64,000 nt of DNA from Kitasatospora phosalacinea (GTDB lineage Bacteria > Actinomycetota > Actinomycetes > Streptomycetales > Streptomycetaceae). The stretch spans positions 62,001-126,000 of the forward strand of contig NZ_BSSA01000009.1 in assembly GCF_030268885.1 (NCBI RefSeq), read 5' to 3'. Position 1 is the stretch's first letter. Every line of letters begins with the position of its first letter. Made by a program: the position numbers and the translations under genes. This document shows, one piece after another, positions 55,819-64,000 of the stretch. The notes under the pieces were generated by a model. The model made no database searches and was not told the DNA's origin. It saw only the letters and a program-made list of their open reading frames with translations.

Positions 55819-56790
55819 GTGCCGCTCACCGACCTCACCCTCGACGAGTGCCTCGCCTACCGCCCCCAACTCCCCGAACCCGCCGACCTGGACGCCTTCT
55901 GGCAGCGCACCCTCGCCGAAGCCGGCCCGGCCGTCGAGCGCCCCGCGCTCACCCCCGCCCCCAACGGCCTCGCCCTGGTCGACAGCTACGACCTCACCGT
56001 CCCCGGCTTCGGCGGCCACCCCGTCCACGGCCGGCTGCACCTCCCCGCCGAGGCGAGCGGCCCGCTCGGCTGCGTGGTCGAGTACCTCGGCTACGGCCGC
56101 GGCGCCGGGCTCCCGCACGAGAACCTCACCTACGCCTGCGCCGGCTACGCCCACCTGATCATGGACACCCGCGGCCAGGGCTGGTCCGCCGCCCCCGGTC
56201 GCACCGACGACCCGGCCGCCCAACCCGCGGGCGCCGTCCCCGGGTTCCTCACCCGCGGCCTCGACCGTCCCGACGACTACTACTACCGCCGGGTCTACAC
56301 CGACGCCGTCCGCTTCCTGGCCGCCGCCCGCACCCTCCCGCAGGTCGACCCCGACCGGATCGCCGTCACCGGCACCAGCCAGGGCGGCGGCATCTCCCTC
56401 GCGGCGGCCGCGCTCACGGACGCCCCCCTCGCCGGGGTCCTGCCCGACGTCCCCTTCCTCTGCGACTTCCCGCGCGGCGTGCGCACCGCCGCCCGACCCC
56501 CGTACACCGAGATCGCCGAGTACCTGCGCCTGCACCGCGACCGCACCACCCGCACCTTCGCCACCCTCGCCTACTTCGACGCGGCCCTGCTCGCCACCCG
56601 CATCCAGGCCCCCGCCCTGTTCTCCATCGCCATGATGGACCCGATCTGCCCGCCCTCCGGCTGCTTCGCCGCCTACCACGCCCATCCCGGCGAGAAGGCG
56701 CTGCGTGTCTACGAGTTCAACGGCCACGAGGGCGGCGGCGAGGTCCACCTGGCCGCCAAGCTCGCCTGGCTGCGCGGGCGCATCGGCTGA
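55819..56790 (+). CDS. CE7 acetyl esterase (AXE1 family)
   Basis: A 323-residue intracellular alpha/beta hydrolase of carbohydrate esterase family 7 (acetylxylan esterase/cephalosporin C deacetylase). The three CE7 signatures are present: RGQGWS (118-123), GTSQGGG with nucleophile Ser187, and NGHEGGG with His303; Asp274 fits as the acid. CE7 enzymes remove acetyl groups from small sugars. Because its promoter carries the sialate operator, a role in de-O-acetylating imported sialic acids is inferred. There is no signal peptide. It starts at a GTG with GGAG upstream. Confidence 0.9.
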   Translation: MPLTDLTLDECLAYRPQLPEPADLDAFWQRTLAEAGPAVERPALTPAPNGLALVDSYDLTVPGFGGHPVHGRLHLPAEASGPLGCVVEYLGYGRGAGLPHENLTYACAGYAHLIMDTRGQGWSAAPGRTDDPAAQPAGAVPGFLTRGLDRPDDYYYRRVYTDAVRFLAAARTLPQVDPDRIAVTGTSQGGGISLAAAALTDAPLAGVLPDVPFLCDFPRGVRTAARPPYTEIAEYLRLHRDRTTRTFATLAYFDAALLATRIQAPALFSIAMMDPICPPSGCFAAYHAHPGEKALRVYEFNGHEGGGEVHLAAKLAWLRGRIG

Positions 56791-56797
56791 CCCGAGG

Positions 56798-57286
56798 TCA
56801 CTCCTCGGGGTCGCGCAGCTGCTCGGCCGCCTCCCGGTACGCCTCGGTGGCGCGGGCGAAGTAGTCGAAGAGCACCGCCCGCTGCTCGGGCGGGTAGCTG
56901 CCGAGCAGCTCTCCGAGCCGCCGCCTGGCCGGGGCCAGCACCCGGTCCAACTCCGCGGGCCTGCCCACGGGTTCGACGATCACCTTGCGGCGGTCGTCCG
57001 GCGACGGGACGCGGCGCACGTAGCCCGCGGCTTCGAGCCGGTCGACCAGCCGGGTGGTGGGCCCGGTGGTCAGCCCGGTCCGGGCGCCCAGCTCGCCCGG
57101 GGTCATCGGCCCCCCCAGGTCGAGCACGTTCAGCGCGTACAGGTCGGTGGCGCCGAGGCCGCACGCCTTGGCACCGGCGTGGCCGTGCAGCAGGACGGCG
57201 CTGAGGTAGCGGCGGTAGGTCGCACTCTCCTGCGACGGGTCGGCGTGCGGCTGCGGCTGCGCCTGCGACTGTGCGTGCGTTGACAC
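56798..57286 (-). CDS. MarR-family regulator
   Basis: About 162 residues with a winged HTH (LGATDLYALNVLDLGGPMTPGELGARTGLTTGPTTRLVDRLEAAGYVRRVPSPDDRRKVIVEP) between dimerisation helices; the N-terminal ~20 residues are a Gln/Pro/Ala tail. The GTG at 57286 is preferred (GAGGGAG four bases upstream) over the in-frame GTG at 57298. It is divergent from the SnoaL-like gene, and a CTCTTCT inverted repeat sits at its own promoter. It probably represses both genes. Confidence 0.9.
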   Translation of the reverse strand: MSTHAQSQAQPQPHADPSQESATYRRYLSAVLLHGHAGAKACGLGATDLYALNVLDLGGPMTPGELGARTGLTTGPTTRLVDRLEAAGYVRRVPSPDDRRKVIVEPVGRPAELDRVLAPARRRLGELLGSYPPEQRAVLFDYFARATEAYREAAEQLRDPEE

Positions 57287-57306
57287 GGGCTCCCTCACTC
57301 CCTAAT

Positions 57307-57324
57307 CTCTTCTCTAAAGAAGAG
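57307..57324. promoter_or_regulatory. CTCTTCT inverted repeat, MarR operator
   Basis: CTCTTCT-CTAA-AGAAGAG is a perfect 18-bp dyad 20 bp upstream of the MarR start. A second, weaker dyad GCTTC...GAAGC follows near 57355-57373, nearer to the divergent gene. The whole gap is AT-rich for this genome. Confidence 0.7.
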
Positions 57325-57391
57325 GAATCCTCGAGGAAGGAAAATCCTGGAGGAAGCTTCTTCGTTGTCGAAGCTACCACGAGGGGGAGTC

Positions 57392-57844
57392 ATGCACACC
57401 GACCGCACCGAGGACACCGCCGCCGTCCGCGCCCTGCTGGAGCGCAGCGCCACCGCCTGGGCGTCCGGCGACGGCGCCGCCTACGGCGCCTGCTTCACCG
57501 CCGACGCCACCGACCTCACCTACGTCGGCACCCTCTACCGGGGCGGCGCCGAGATCGGGCGGGCCCACCAGGCCCTGTTCGACAGCTTCCTGAAGGGCAC
57601 CCGCCTCGACCTCGACCTGGTCGACCTGCGCTTCTACGGTCCCGACACCGCCGTCGCCGTCACCCGCGGCGACGTCCGCAAGCAGGGTGCCCGGCCCGGC
57701 CGCCTCGGCAAGCTCGCCACCTACACCCTGGTTCGCACCGACGGCGCGTGGCTGATCGCCGCCGTCCAGAAGACCCGCCACCGCCCCCTGCTGGAGTCCT
57801 TCTCCTTCCGCGCCCAGCCCGCCACCCGCCCCGCCGCGGCCTGA
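57392..57844 (+). CDS. SnoaL-like / DUF4440 protein
   Basis: A 150-residue cone-shaped NTF2-like fold: DTAAVRALLERSATAWASGDGAAYGACFTADATDLTYVGTLYRGGAEIGRAHQALFDSFLKG and GAWLIAAVQKTRH. The SgcJ/EcaC subgroup of this fold is often annotated as oxidoreductase without a defined reaction. The ATG at 57392 has GAGGGGGAG upstream. Divergent MarR control suggests induction by a small molecule. Confidence 0.85.
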   Translation: MHTDRTEDTAAVRALLERSATAWASGDGAAYGACFTADATDLTYVGTLYRGGAEIGRAHQALFDSFLKGTRLDLDLVDLRFYGPDTAVAVTRGDVRKQGARPGRLGKLATYTLVRTDGAWLIAAVQKTRHRPLLESFSFRAQPATRPAAA

Positions 57845-57971
57845 CCGCAGGGCACCCGGCGCGCGAACGCCCGCTCCCCGGCGGCCCGTTCGGCCGGGGC
57901 CGCCCCGCTCCGGTCCGCGACCGGGTCCGCCTGACCTCCCGCGCCGCCGCGGTCCCGCCGCGCGAGCGCCT

Positions 57972-58652
57972 TCAGGCGCCGGACGTGCGCCGTCGCTGCC
58001 AGTGGGCCCGGTGGAAGATCGGGTCGGCGGCGACCACGCACAGGGCGTGCATCGGGTCGTCGGTGCGCTCCGGGTCGAAGAAGCCCGCCCAGTCGTCCCG
58101 GTGGCTCTCGCCGCGGCGGTGGACCTCGCGGTCGGTGGCGACGGCCTCCCCGGCGGCGGTCAGCGAGTCGCCCATCCAGAACAGGAGTTCGGGGTGGGCC
58201 AGGACGAAGGACGCCCCGGCGTGTTCGGCGAAGCGGGCCGGGTGGCGGTCGGCCAGGCGGCGGACGTCGTCCGGCCGGTCGGCGGGGCGCGGCGCCGGGG
58301 CGGTCACCGTCAGGGGGGTGCCGTCGCGGCGCAGGACGCGGCGCAGGACGGGCCAGTCGGACGGGCGCAGGCCGGTGTCCTCGCGGGCCACCAGCAGGGC
58401 GGTCCTCCGGGCGTCCACCGGGCCGGGGCCCGGCGGGGCCGGGACGTGCAGCGCGCTGTGCGGGCTGGTCGCGGCGAGCCGGAACAGGGCGCCCAGGCGC
58501 AGCAGGTCGGCGCGGCTCGCGTACAGGAACGCCACGGTGGGGTCGGGCGGGTGGAAGGAGGTGCCGCGGAGCATCGGCCCGGTGTCCAGCAGCCGGCCGA
58601 GGTGCGCCCCGGAACCGGTGGCCACCGGCCGGCCGGTCACCCGCAGCCGCAT
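57972..58652 (-). CDS. Protein of unknown function
   Basis: About 226 residues, soluble, no signal peptide. Segments such as HLGRLLDTGPMLRGTSFHPPDPTVAFLYASRADLLRLGALFRLAA and a C-terminal HRDDWAGFFDPERTDDPMHALCVVAADPIFHRAHW have normal amino-acid composition, so the frame is real, but I do not recognise the family. The ATG at 58652 is chosen; the frame is open to 58814 with an Arg/Pro-rich stretch that includes GGGCCGGAACGCGACGGG-type DNA repeats (58735-58795). It converges with the SnoaL-like gene. Confidence 0.65.
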   Translation of the reverse strand: MRLRVTGRPVATGSGAHLGRLLDTGPMLRGTSFHPPDPTVAFLYASRADLLRLGALFRLAATSPHSALHVPAPPGPGPVDARRTALLVAREDTGLRPSDWPVLRRVLRRDGTPLTVTAPAPRPADRPDDVRRLADRHPARFAEHAGASFVLAHPELLFWMGDSLTAAGEAVATDREVHRRGESHRDDWAGFFDPERTDDPMHALCVVAADPIFHRAHWQRRRTSGA

Positions 58653-58898
58653 CCGCCCGCCCCCGCTGCTGTCGACCACCCGCCGAGTACAGCACGCACC
58701 CCGCCGAGCGGCCACCGGTTTTGGAGACGGACGCGACGGGGCCGGAACGCGACGGGCCGGGGTGCGACGGGGCCGGAACGCGACGGGGCCCGGGTCGCCT
58801 CCCCACGAGAACATGGGCGACCCGGGCTCCGCCGTGGTGCCGCCGCCCCGGCCCGGCCCCGGACGATCCCGGGCGGGGGCGACGTGCCTGTCACCGTG

Positions 58899-61718
58899 TC
58901 AGCCGGACTTCACGCTGCACGCGGTGCCGTTCAGGGTGAACGCGGTCGGAGCGGTGTTCGCGCCGCTCCAGCTGGCGTTGAAGCCGAAGGAGGTCGAACT
59001 CCCGGGCGCGATCGTCCTGTTGTAGCCCGCGTCGGTGACGGTCACCTGGGCGCCGCTCTGGCTGACGCTGCCGTTCCACAGCGAGGTGACGGTCTGTCCG
59101 CTCGGGAAGGCCCACTTCACCGTCCAGCCGTTGACCGCGGTGGTGCCCTTGTTGGCGACCGTCACGTTGGCGCCGAAGCCGCCGCCCCACTGGCTGGACA
59201 CCGCGTAGGTGATCTCGCAGGAGGAGGTGCCACCGGTGGGCGAGGAGGACGCGGACGGCGAGGCCGAGGCGGAGGCCGACGGGGACGGCGAGGCCGAGGC
59301 CGAGGCGCTGGCGGAGACCGAGGCCGAGGCGGAGGGCGAGGGCGAGGACGAGGTGCCGCCCGCCGTGTCGCCGTACACGATGCCGCGGCCGTTGGTGCCG
59401 ACGTAGACCCGGCCGTAGATCCGCGGGTCGCCGGTGATCGCGCCGCCGGTCCAGGCCCACTGGTGGGCGTCGTCGTTGATCCGCACCCAGCTGGCGCCCG
59501 CGTCGTCGGAGCGGTACAGGCCGCGCACCCCGCCGATCTTCGCCGAGGTGTACATCGCGGGGTAGCTCTTCCCGGGGGCGGCCTTGCCGAAGCCGATGTT
59601 GTCGGCCTGGTCGACGCCCGCCTGCTTGGTGAAGGACGCGCCGCCGTCGGTGGAGTGCCACAGGCCGTAACTGGTGGTGGCGGTGCCGCCGGCCAGCCAG
59701 ACGTCGCCCTTCGCGCCCGGGACGGCCTTGAAGCGCACCGACTCGGTGGGCAGGCCGCTCGCCTTGGCGGTGAAGGTGGCGCCCGCGTCGGTGGAGACGT
59801 AGAAGGTGCCGCCGGACCAGCCGTAGAAGGTCTTCGGGTCGACCCGGTCGGCCTGGACGCCCGCGCCCGCCGGGAGGCCGGTGACGGCCGTCCAGGAGCT
59901 GCCCGTCCCGGAGGTGCGGTACACGCCGGCGCCCTTCGGGCTCCACACGGTGGTCGCGCCGTCCGCCGCGATCGCCACCTGCCCGCCGCCGGTCACGCCG
60001 CCCGGCTCGGCGGAGGCCGCGAACCAGTTGGCGCCGCCGTCCGTCGAGAAGCCGATGTGCTTCTCGGTCGAGCCGGACGCGGTGTCACCGACCCGCACCA
60101 TGACCGACGGGGAGGACTCGGCGAAGTCCATCGAGGTGCCGGAGGCCAGGTTCGGCTGCGAGAACATCTTCGCCGGGGCCTTCGTCAGGTCGTCGTGCCT
60201 GAACCCGCCGAGGTCGCCCAGCGAGCTGAGCAGCGGCGCACCGGTGGGCGGCGAGACCAGGTCGTTGACCGCGGTCTCCTCCAGGCCCTTGACCACCGGG
60301 GCGATGGTCGGCTTGGTGCCCTTGTCGAAGTTGGTCAGGTTCGAGGAGCCGTACAGCGTCGCGCCGGTGCCGTACATCATCCGGTCCGAGTCGAACGGGT
60401 CGATCTCCAGCGACTCGGTCATCCAGCCGAGCTTCGGCGACTCCTCCGGCGCGGAGACGTTCGCGTTGAAGGTCAGCCACGGCGCCGAGGAGATGTCGAT
60501 GGAGTACTGGTCGACCCGGGTCGGGTACCCGTTGTACGACCAGAACGGCTTCCAGGTCGCGCCCGAGTCGGTCGAGCGCCAGATCTGGGTGTCCGGCCAC
60601 CACGCGCTGTAGCCCGTCACCATCAGCACGTTCGGGTGCTGGCGGTCGACGGTCAGTCCCGAGTACCCGAAGAAGTTGTTGCTGCTGTCCGAGGACGGCA
60701 CCGGGCTGACGTTCGTCCAGGTGCCCGCGCCGGTCGCGTACTTCCACACGTCGCCGTGCCCGCCGTCGTACGGGCCGCCGGTGTCCGAGTAGGCGACGAA
60801 CAGGTTGCCGGACGCGTCCAGCACCGCCTTGTGCGGGACGAAACCGGTGGGCTGGCCGCCGATCCTGGTCCAGGTCGTGCCGCCGTCGTTCGAGCGGTAG
60901 ACGCTGTTCTGCTTGTCCGCGACGCCGACGTACATCGTCCTCGTCACGCCGTTGACGGTGCCGCTGCCCTGGTCGAAGACCTCCCACAGCACGCCCAGCG
61001 GGTCGCTCTGGTAGCCCGAGGAGTCGGACGGGTCCGGCGCGTACGTGCCGGTGACCGGGAACGCCGTCACCTGCGACCAGGTCACGCCGTAGTCGGCGCT
61101 GCGCCACAGGCCCTTGCCGCTCGGCGCGCCGAACCACAGCACCGCGCTGTTGTTGGGGTCGACGGTCAGGCGCTCGCCCATGCCGCGGCCCGGCATGTTG
61201 CCGCCGACCTTGAACGGCAGGGTGGTGCGCTGCCAGGTCCTCCCCTGGTCGGCGGAGCGCAGGATCGCGCCGTTCGCCGGGTCCCAGCTGTTGGTGTAGG
61301 TGCCCGCCGCGAGGTAGACCCGGTTCGGGTCCTTGGCGTCGGTGGCGATGCTGGCCACGCCGGTCAGGCCCCAGTCGTCCCAGCCCAGCGAGTCCAGCAG
61401 CGGGATCCACTGCTTGGTGGTCGGGTCCTGCCGGTACGCGCCGCCGATGTCGGTGCGGGCGTACACCAGGCCCTTCTGCCCCTGGTTGAAGACGATGCCC
61501 GGGATGAACCCGCCACCGCCGATCTGCACGTTGTTCCAGGTGTACGGCTGGCTCGCCGCGGTCACCGACTCGGCGGCGCTGGCCGACAGTTGGGGCAGTG
61601 CCGCGGTCGCCGCGCAGGCGGCGAGGGCGGCTGCGGCGGCCACCGTCGCCAGCACCGGCCGGCGTCCGCGCGCCGGGGGCCGCGCGGCGGCCCGGCGCTC
61701 CAGGGGCACAGGGGTCAT
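58899..61718 (-). CDS. Secreted GH74 xyloglucanase with CBM2
   Basis: A 939-residue exported enzyme. After a signal peptide (to ~48) a GH74 twin-propeller domain starts with YTWNNVQIGGGGFIPGIVFNQG and YARTDIGGAYRQD, where D90 is a family catalytic Asp. Many Asp-box-like turns follow (RSADQGRTWQ, RSADYGVTWSQ, STDSGATW). A Ser/Ala/Pro linker (~795-830) leads to a C-terminal cellulose-binding CBM2 (~833-939, bounded by Cys). It cleaves xyloglucan or related beta-1,4-glucans outside the cell. Its regulator is probably one of the LacI proteins; the next gene upstream is a LacI gene on the same strand. Confidence 0.95.
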   Translation of the reverse strand: MTPVPLERRAAARPPARGRRPVLATVAAAAALAACAATAALPQLSASAAESVTAASQPYTWNNVQIGGGGFIPGIVFNQGQKGLVYARTDIGGAYRQDPTTKQWIPLLDSLGWDDWGLTGVASIATDAKDPNRVYLAAGTYTNSWDPANGAILRSADQGRTWQRTTLPFKVGGNMPGRGMGERLTVDPNNSAVLWFGAPSGKGLWRSADYGVTWSQVTAFPVTGTYAPDPSDSSGYQSDPLGVLWEVFDQGSGTVNGVTRTMYVGVADKQNSVYRSNDGGTTWTRIGGQPTGFVPHKAVLDASGNLFVAYSDTGGPYDGGHGDVWKYATGAGTWTNVSPVPSSDSSNNFFGYSGLTVDRQHPNVLMVTGYSAWWPDTQIWRSTDSGATWKPFWSYNGYPTRVDQYSIDISSAPWLTFNANVSAPEESPKLGWMTESLEIDPFDSDRMMYGTGATLYGSSNLTNFDKGTKPTIAPVVKGLEETAVNDLVSPPTGAPLLSSLGDLGGFRHDDLTKAPAKMFSQPNLASGTSMDFAESSPSVMVRVGDTASGSTEKHIGFSTDGGANWFAASAEPGGVTGGGQVAIAADGATTVWSPKGAGVYRTSGTGSSWTAVTGLPAGAGVQADRVDPKTFYGWSGGTFYVSTDAGATFTAKASGLPTESVRFKAVPGAKGDVWLAGGTATTSYGLWHSTDGGASFTKQAGVDQADNIGFGKAAPGKSYPAMYTSAKIGGVRGLYRSDDAGASWVRINDDAHQWAWTGGAITGDPRIYGRVYVGTNGRGIVYGDTAGGTSSSPSPSASASVSASASASASPSPSASASASPSASSSPTGGTSSCEITYAVSSQWGGGFGANVTVANKGTTAVNGWTVKWAFPSGQTVTSLWNGSVSQSGAQVTVTDAGYNRTIAPGSSTSFGFNASWSGANTAPTAFTLNGTACSVKSG

Positions 61719-62088
61719 GGGGGATCTCCTCGGTCACGGGTGGGGGACCAGAAAACCGGCCCGGTCCACCCGCCCGACAACGACCCCGATTCGGGCGGCC
61801 GTAACATCGCAGGTCAGTGACGCGCCCGCGGTGAAAGTTACGGCGCGCGAACCCTCGAGACCCCTTCGGCGCCAGCGGGTTGACGCCCCGTCGGGATCTT
61901 CCGCGGGCCCGTGTTCGACGGATATTCGACAGGTCTTTCGCCTGCGTGCGACCTCCGCGGCGGTCCGGCCCGGCACCCCGGCCGGGCGCGTTCGACAGTC
62001 GTTCGACAGTCTTGTACCAGTGCCCGCCGCCCGGTGAACAGCCGGGCGGCCCCGGCGCCGAACACGCCCGTCCGGGCGGGGCGGGCCG
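61719..62088. other. Upstream region of GH74 gene
   Basis: A 370-bp gap. GCCGTAAC (61798-61805) and GTTACGGC (61837-61844) form a perfect inverted repeat 31 bp apart, and on the minus strand TAACTT within the right arm could be a -10. GTGAAAGTTAC there partly resembles the GAAA-N-TTTC sugar operators. Further right are four TTCGAC elements, two of them in an exact 11-bp tandem. No gene is seen. Confidence 0.45.
61990..62011. repeat. Tandem GTTCGACAGTC
   Basis: Two exact adjacent 11-bp copies (61990-62000, 62001-62011). Related TTCGACGG and TTCGACAGG elements occur at 61914-61921 and 61925-61933. One helical-turn spacing suggests cooperative binding by a regulator. Confidence 0.65.
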
Positions 62089-63234
62089 TCAGCAGGACTG
62101 GCGCACCACCAGGTGGGTCGGCAGCACCACCGAACGGCCCGGCGCCGGGTCCTGGAGCAGCTCCACCGCCCGGGCGCCCAGGTCCTCGACCGGCTGGCGG
62201 ACGGTGGTCAGGCCCGGCCGGGCCGTCGCGGCGGCGGGGGAGTCGTCGAAGCCGATCACCGCCACGTCGTCCGGCACCCGCCGCCCGAGCCGGTGCAGCG
62301 CCCGCAGCGCGCCCATCGCCATCGCGTCCGAGGCGGCGAACACCGCGTCCACGTCCGGGTACTGGTCGAGCAGCCGGAGCATCGCGTGCTCGCCGGAGCG
62401 CGACCCGAAGTCGCCGTACGCCACCGCGGAGCGGGTCGGGTCGCCCTGGTCGGCCAGCGCCCGGCGGTAACCGGCCAACCGGTCGGCGCCCGCGGCGGTG
62501 TCCGGCGGCCCGGCGATGGTGGCGATCCGCCGCCGCCCGGCCCGGTGCAGCAGGTGGACGGCGGCGCGGGCGCCGCTCAGGTTGTCGGCGTCCACGTGCG
62601 CCAGCCGCTGCGACTGCGGCGGCCGGCCCAGCGACACCACCGGCACGCCCGCGGCCTGCAGCAGCCCCGGGAGCGCGGGGTCGCCCCACCGTCCGACCAG
62701 CAGCACGCCGTCCACGTGCCCGCCGCACAGGTAGCGCACCAGCGAGGGCCGGGCCGGGCCCGGACCCGCTGTCAGCACCACCAACTCCCGGTCCGGGACG
62801 ACCCGCTGCGCTCCCGCGAGCAGCCGCACCGGGAACGGGTCGGCGTGGAAGCGCAGCACGTCCGCGAACGCCACCACGGCGATCGCCCCGGTGTCCCGGG
62901 CCGTCGCGGCGGGCGCCCGGCGGCGGACGTAGCTCAACTCGCGGGCCGCGCACTCCACGCGCGCCGCGATCTCGGCGGACACCGGCGCGGACCGGTTCAG
63001 CACCCGGGAGGCGGTGGCGCTCGACACGCCCGCCCGGGCCGCGACCTGAGCCAGCGTGGGCCCGGGCGACGAACACGTCCGGTCCGTCGCGCCCGCTGCG
63101 TCCGTCGCGCCCGCTGCGTCCGGCGCGTTCGGTGCGGGCGTCGCGCCCGGAGCGCCGTCCGGTCCGGGGGTCGGGAACGGGAGGGTGCCGCCCGGCTGGC
63201 GGGTGGCGGTGGTCGGGTGGGGGAGCGGGTGCAC
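62089..63234 (-). CDS. LacI-family regulator
   Basis: About 381 residues. A low-complexity Pro/Ala/Gly/Thr lead of ~55 residues, including a DAAGAT duplication, precedes the LacI HTH (TLAQVAARAGVSSATASRVLNRS) and a sugar-binding domain ending VIGFDDSPAAATARPGLTTVRQPVEDLG. The start is uncertain: GTG 63234 or TTG 63240, both following AAGGAAGGG. A good promoter (63310-63339) rules out starts further right. It is upstream of the GH74 gene on the same strand and is the best candidate for its repressor. Confidence 0.88.
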   Translation of the reverse strand: MHPLPHPTTATRQPGGTLPFPTPGPDGAPGATPAPNAPDAAGATDAAGATDRTCSSPGPTLAQVAARAGVSSATASRVLNRSAPVSAEIAARVECAARELSYVRRRAPAATARDTGAIAVVAFADVLRFHADPFPVRLLAGAQRVVPDRELVVLTAGPGPARPSLVRYLCGGHVDGVLLVGRWGDPALPGLLQAAGVPVVSLGRPPQSQRLAHVDADNLSGARAAVHLLHRAGRRRIATIAGPPDTAAGADRLAGYRRALADQGDPTRSAVAYGDFGSRSGEHAMLRLLDQYPDVDAVFAASDAMAMGALRALHRLGRRVPDDVAVIGFDDSPAAATARPGLTTVRQPVEDLGARAVELLQDPAPGRSVVLPTHLVVRQSC

Positions 63235-63309
63235 GCGCAACGCGGTCGCCCTTCCTTGCGCGGGGTGGGGGGAGCCGGTGGCCACCCGCCCGGGGCCATC
63301 GGTGACCGC

Positions 63310-63339
63310 ACCGTAGGTGCCTGGTCGGTGGACCGTCAA
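63310..63339 (-). promoter_or_regulatory. Promoter of LacI gene
   Basis: On the minus strand TTGACG (63339-63334), an 18-bp spacer and TACGGT (63315-63310) form a near-consensus vegetative promoter. Transcription would start near 63303, about 70 bp before the chosen start codon. The rest of 63340-63540 holds the end of the glycosyltransferase unit and shows nothing else. Confidence 0.65.
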
Positions 63340-63540
63340 GGCTTGTGACACGACCATCTCGCCCGCGCCGCCCCCGGCGTCACCCCGCCCCCGCCGACCA
63401 TGATCGCCACCACCCCGCCGCCCGGCGGGAGTTGGCGCGTCCGCCACTTGACGCGACGTCAGCGACCTGCCCGCCGTCGGACGCCCCGCCCGCCCCGACC
63501 GGTCCGGCCCGCCCCCGACCGTCCCGCGCGCCCCGCGGCG

Positions 63541-64000
63541 TCAGATGCGCGCCTTCCGCACCGAGTGCACCGTCGCCCCGGCCAGGGCCAGCGTCGACCG
63601 GAGCAGCGGGAGCCGCTCGTGGCGGCGGTACAGCGCCCAGTTGTGCTTGACCAGCGACAGCTTGTTCGAGGAGAGCGAGCCCGCCCGGCCGGAGCGGTAG
63701 ATCGCCAGCGGCTCCTGCAGGCCCCGGGCCGGGTGCCCGTCCCGCATGATCGACAGCCACAGCGCGTAGTCCTGCCGCTTCGGCATGTCCGGCATCAGCC
63801 TGGTGCCCAGCGCCGCGCGGTCGTACATGGCGGTCAGCGCCCCGATGTGGTCCTGCACCAGCATGTCCCGGTACGTCACGCGCGCCCGCGCCGCGACCAC
63901 CCGCCCGTTCGGCACGAAGTCGCACGCCTCGCCCGCGTGGTCGCCGTCGACCTTGTAGTAGGAGGTGAACGTCAGCGGAGCGTCACCGTCGGCGGCGAAC
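63541..64000 (-). CDS. Family-2 glycosyltransferase, 3' part
   Basis: The frame is open to the right edge, so only the C-terminal ~152 residues are present. TSYYKVDGDHAGE, TYRDMLVQDHIGALTAMYDRAALGTRLMPDMPKRQDYALWLSIMRDG match GT2 enzymes of polysaccharide synthesis, where the Asp in KRQDYALWL is the usual catalytic base (ED/QD motif). The end, NKLSLVKHNWALYRRHERLPLLRS, is typical of capsule or teichoic-type transferases. It probably adds one sugar to a lipid-linked glycan. Internal GTG codons are not the start. Confidence 0.82.
   Translation of the reverse strand, partial: FAADGDAPLTFTSYYKVDGDHAGEACDFVPNGRVVAARARVTYRDMLVQDHIGALTAMYDRAALGTRLMPDMPKRQDYALWLSIMRDGHPARGLQEPLAIYRSGRAGSLSSNKLSLVKHNWALYRRHERLPLLRSTLALAGATVHSVRKARI

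Overview
The window is very GC-rich, uses GTG starts freely and is full of actinobacterial gene families: ROK and LacI sugar regulators, a class-E-type (LAxTG) sortase signal, a GH74-CBM2 glycoside hydrolase and SigE-family sigma factors. It looks like chromosomal DNA of a Streptomycetaceae member (Streptomyces or Kitasatospora type). I saw no rRNA, tRNA, CRISPR array, integrase or insertion sequence. Both ends cut through genes: a PurH-type AICAR transformylase on the left and a family-2 glycosyltransferase on the right.

Layout. 0-8.6 kb: purine enzyme end, tyrosine phosphatase, two-component pair, two TetR-controlled oxidoreductase loci with clear inverted-repeat operators, a degenerate 18-bp tandem repeat and a quinone-oxidoreductase-like MDR protein. 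8.6-13 kb: divergent xylA and xylB with a ROK regulator. 13-20.6 kb: LAFTG cell-wall protein, CE4 deacetylase and LacI regulator with GAAA-type operators, a single-frame UbiX-UbiD fusion opposite an AraC regulator, and two linked YegP/DUF1508-like proteins. 21-31.7 kb: an unusual phosphate-transport-like cluster with a secreted binding protein, a secreted unknown, a large anchored surface protein, PstC, PstA, membrane-anchored PstS, a sortase-fold protein without catalytic residues, and PstB. 31.8-40.5 kb: YceI, sigma/anti-sigma pair, disulfide oxidoreductase, GNAT, LLM oxidoreductase, LysR and a DHA2 exporter.

40.7-56.8 kb is the most coherent system: a complete sialic acid (Neu5Ac) scavenging regulon. 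It holds a NanT-like MFS carrier, secreted GH33 sialidase, NanE, a NanK-like ROK kinase, NanA, a Dpp/Sat-type ABC importer (including a permease-ATPase fusion) and a CE7 acetyl esterase. Two closely related GntR regulators lie within it. A palindrome, GACATC-N-GATGTC, occurs five times, each at a promoter of this block: regulator 1, sialidase (two copies), ABC/nan operon with regulator 2, and the esterase. The inferred flow is sialidase release, de-O-acetylation, import, cleavage by NanA to ManNAc and pyruvate, phosphorylation, and NanE conversion to GlcNAc-6-P. nagA and nagB are not in the window.

56.8-64 kb: MarR with a divergent SnoaL-like protein, an unknown protein, a secreted GH74 xyloglucanase with CBM2, a LacI regulator and the glycosyltransferase end. 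With xylA/xylB, CE4, GH74 and the sialidase, the window reads as an extracellular-glycan utilisation region. Gene families were assigned by eye from motifs; no database search was run.
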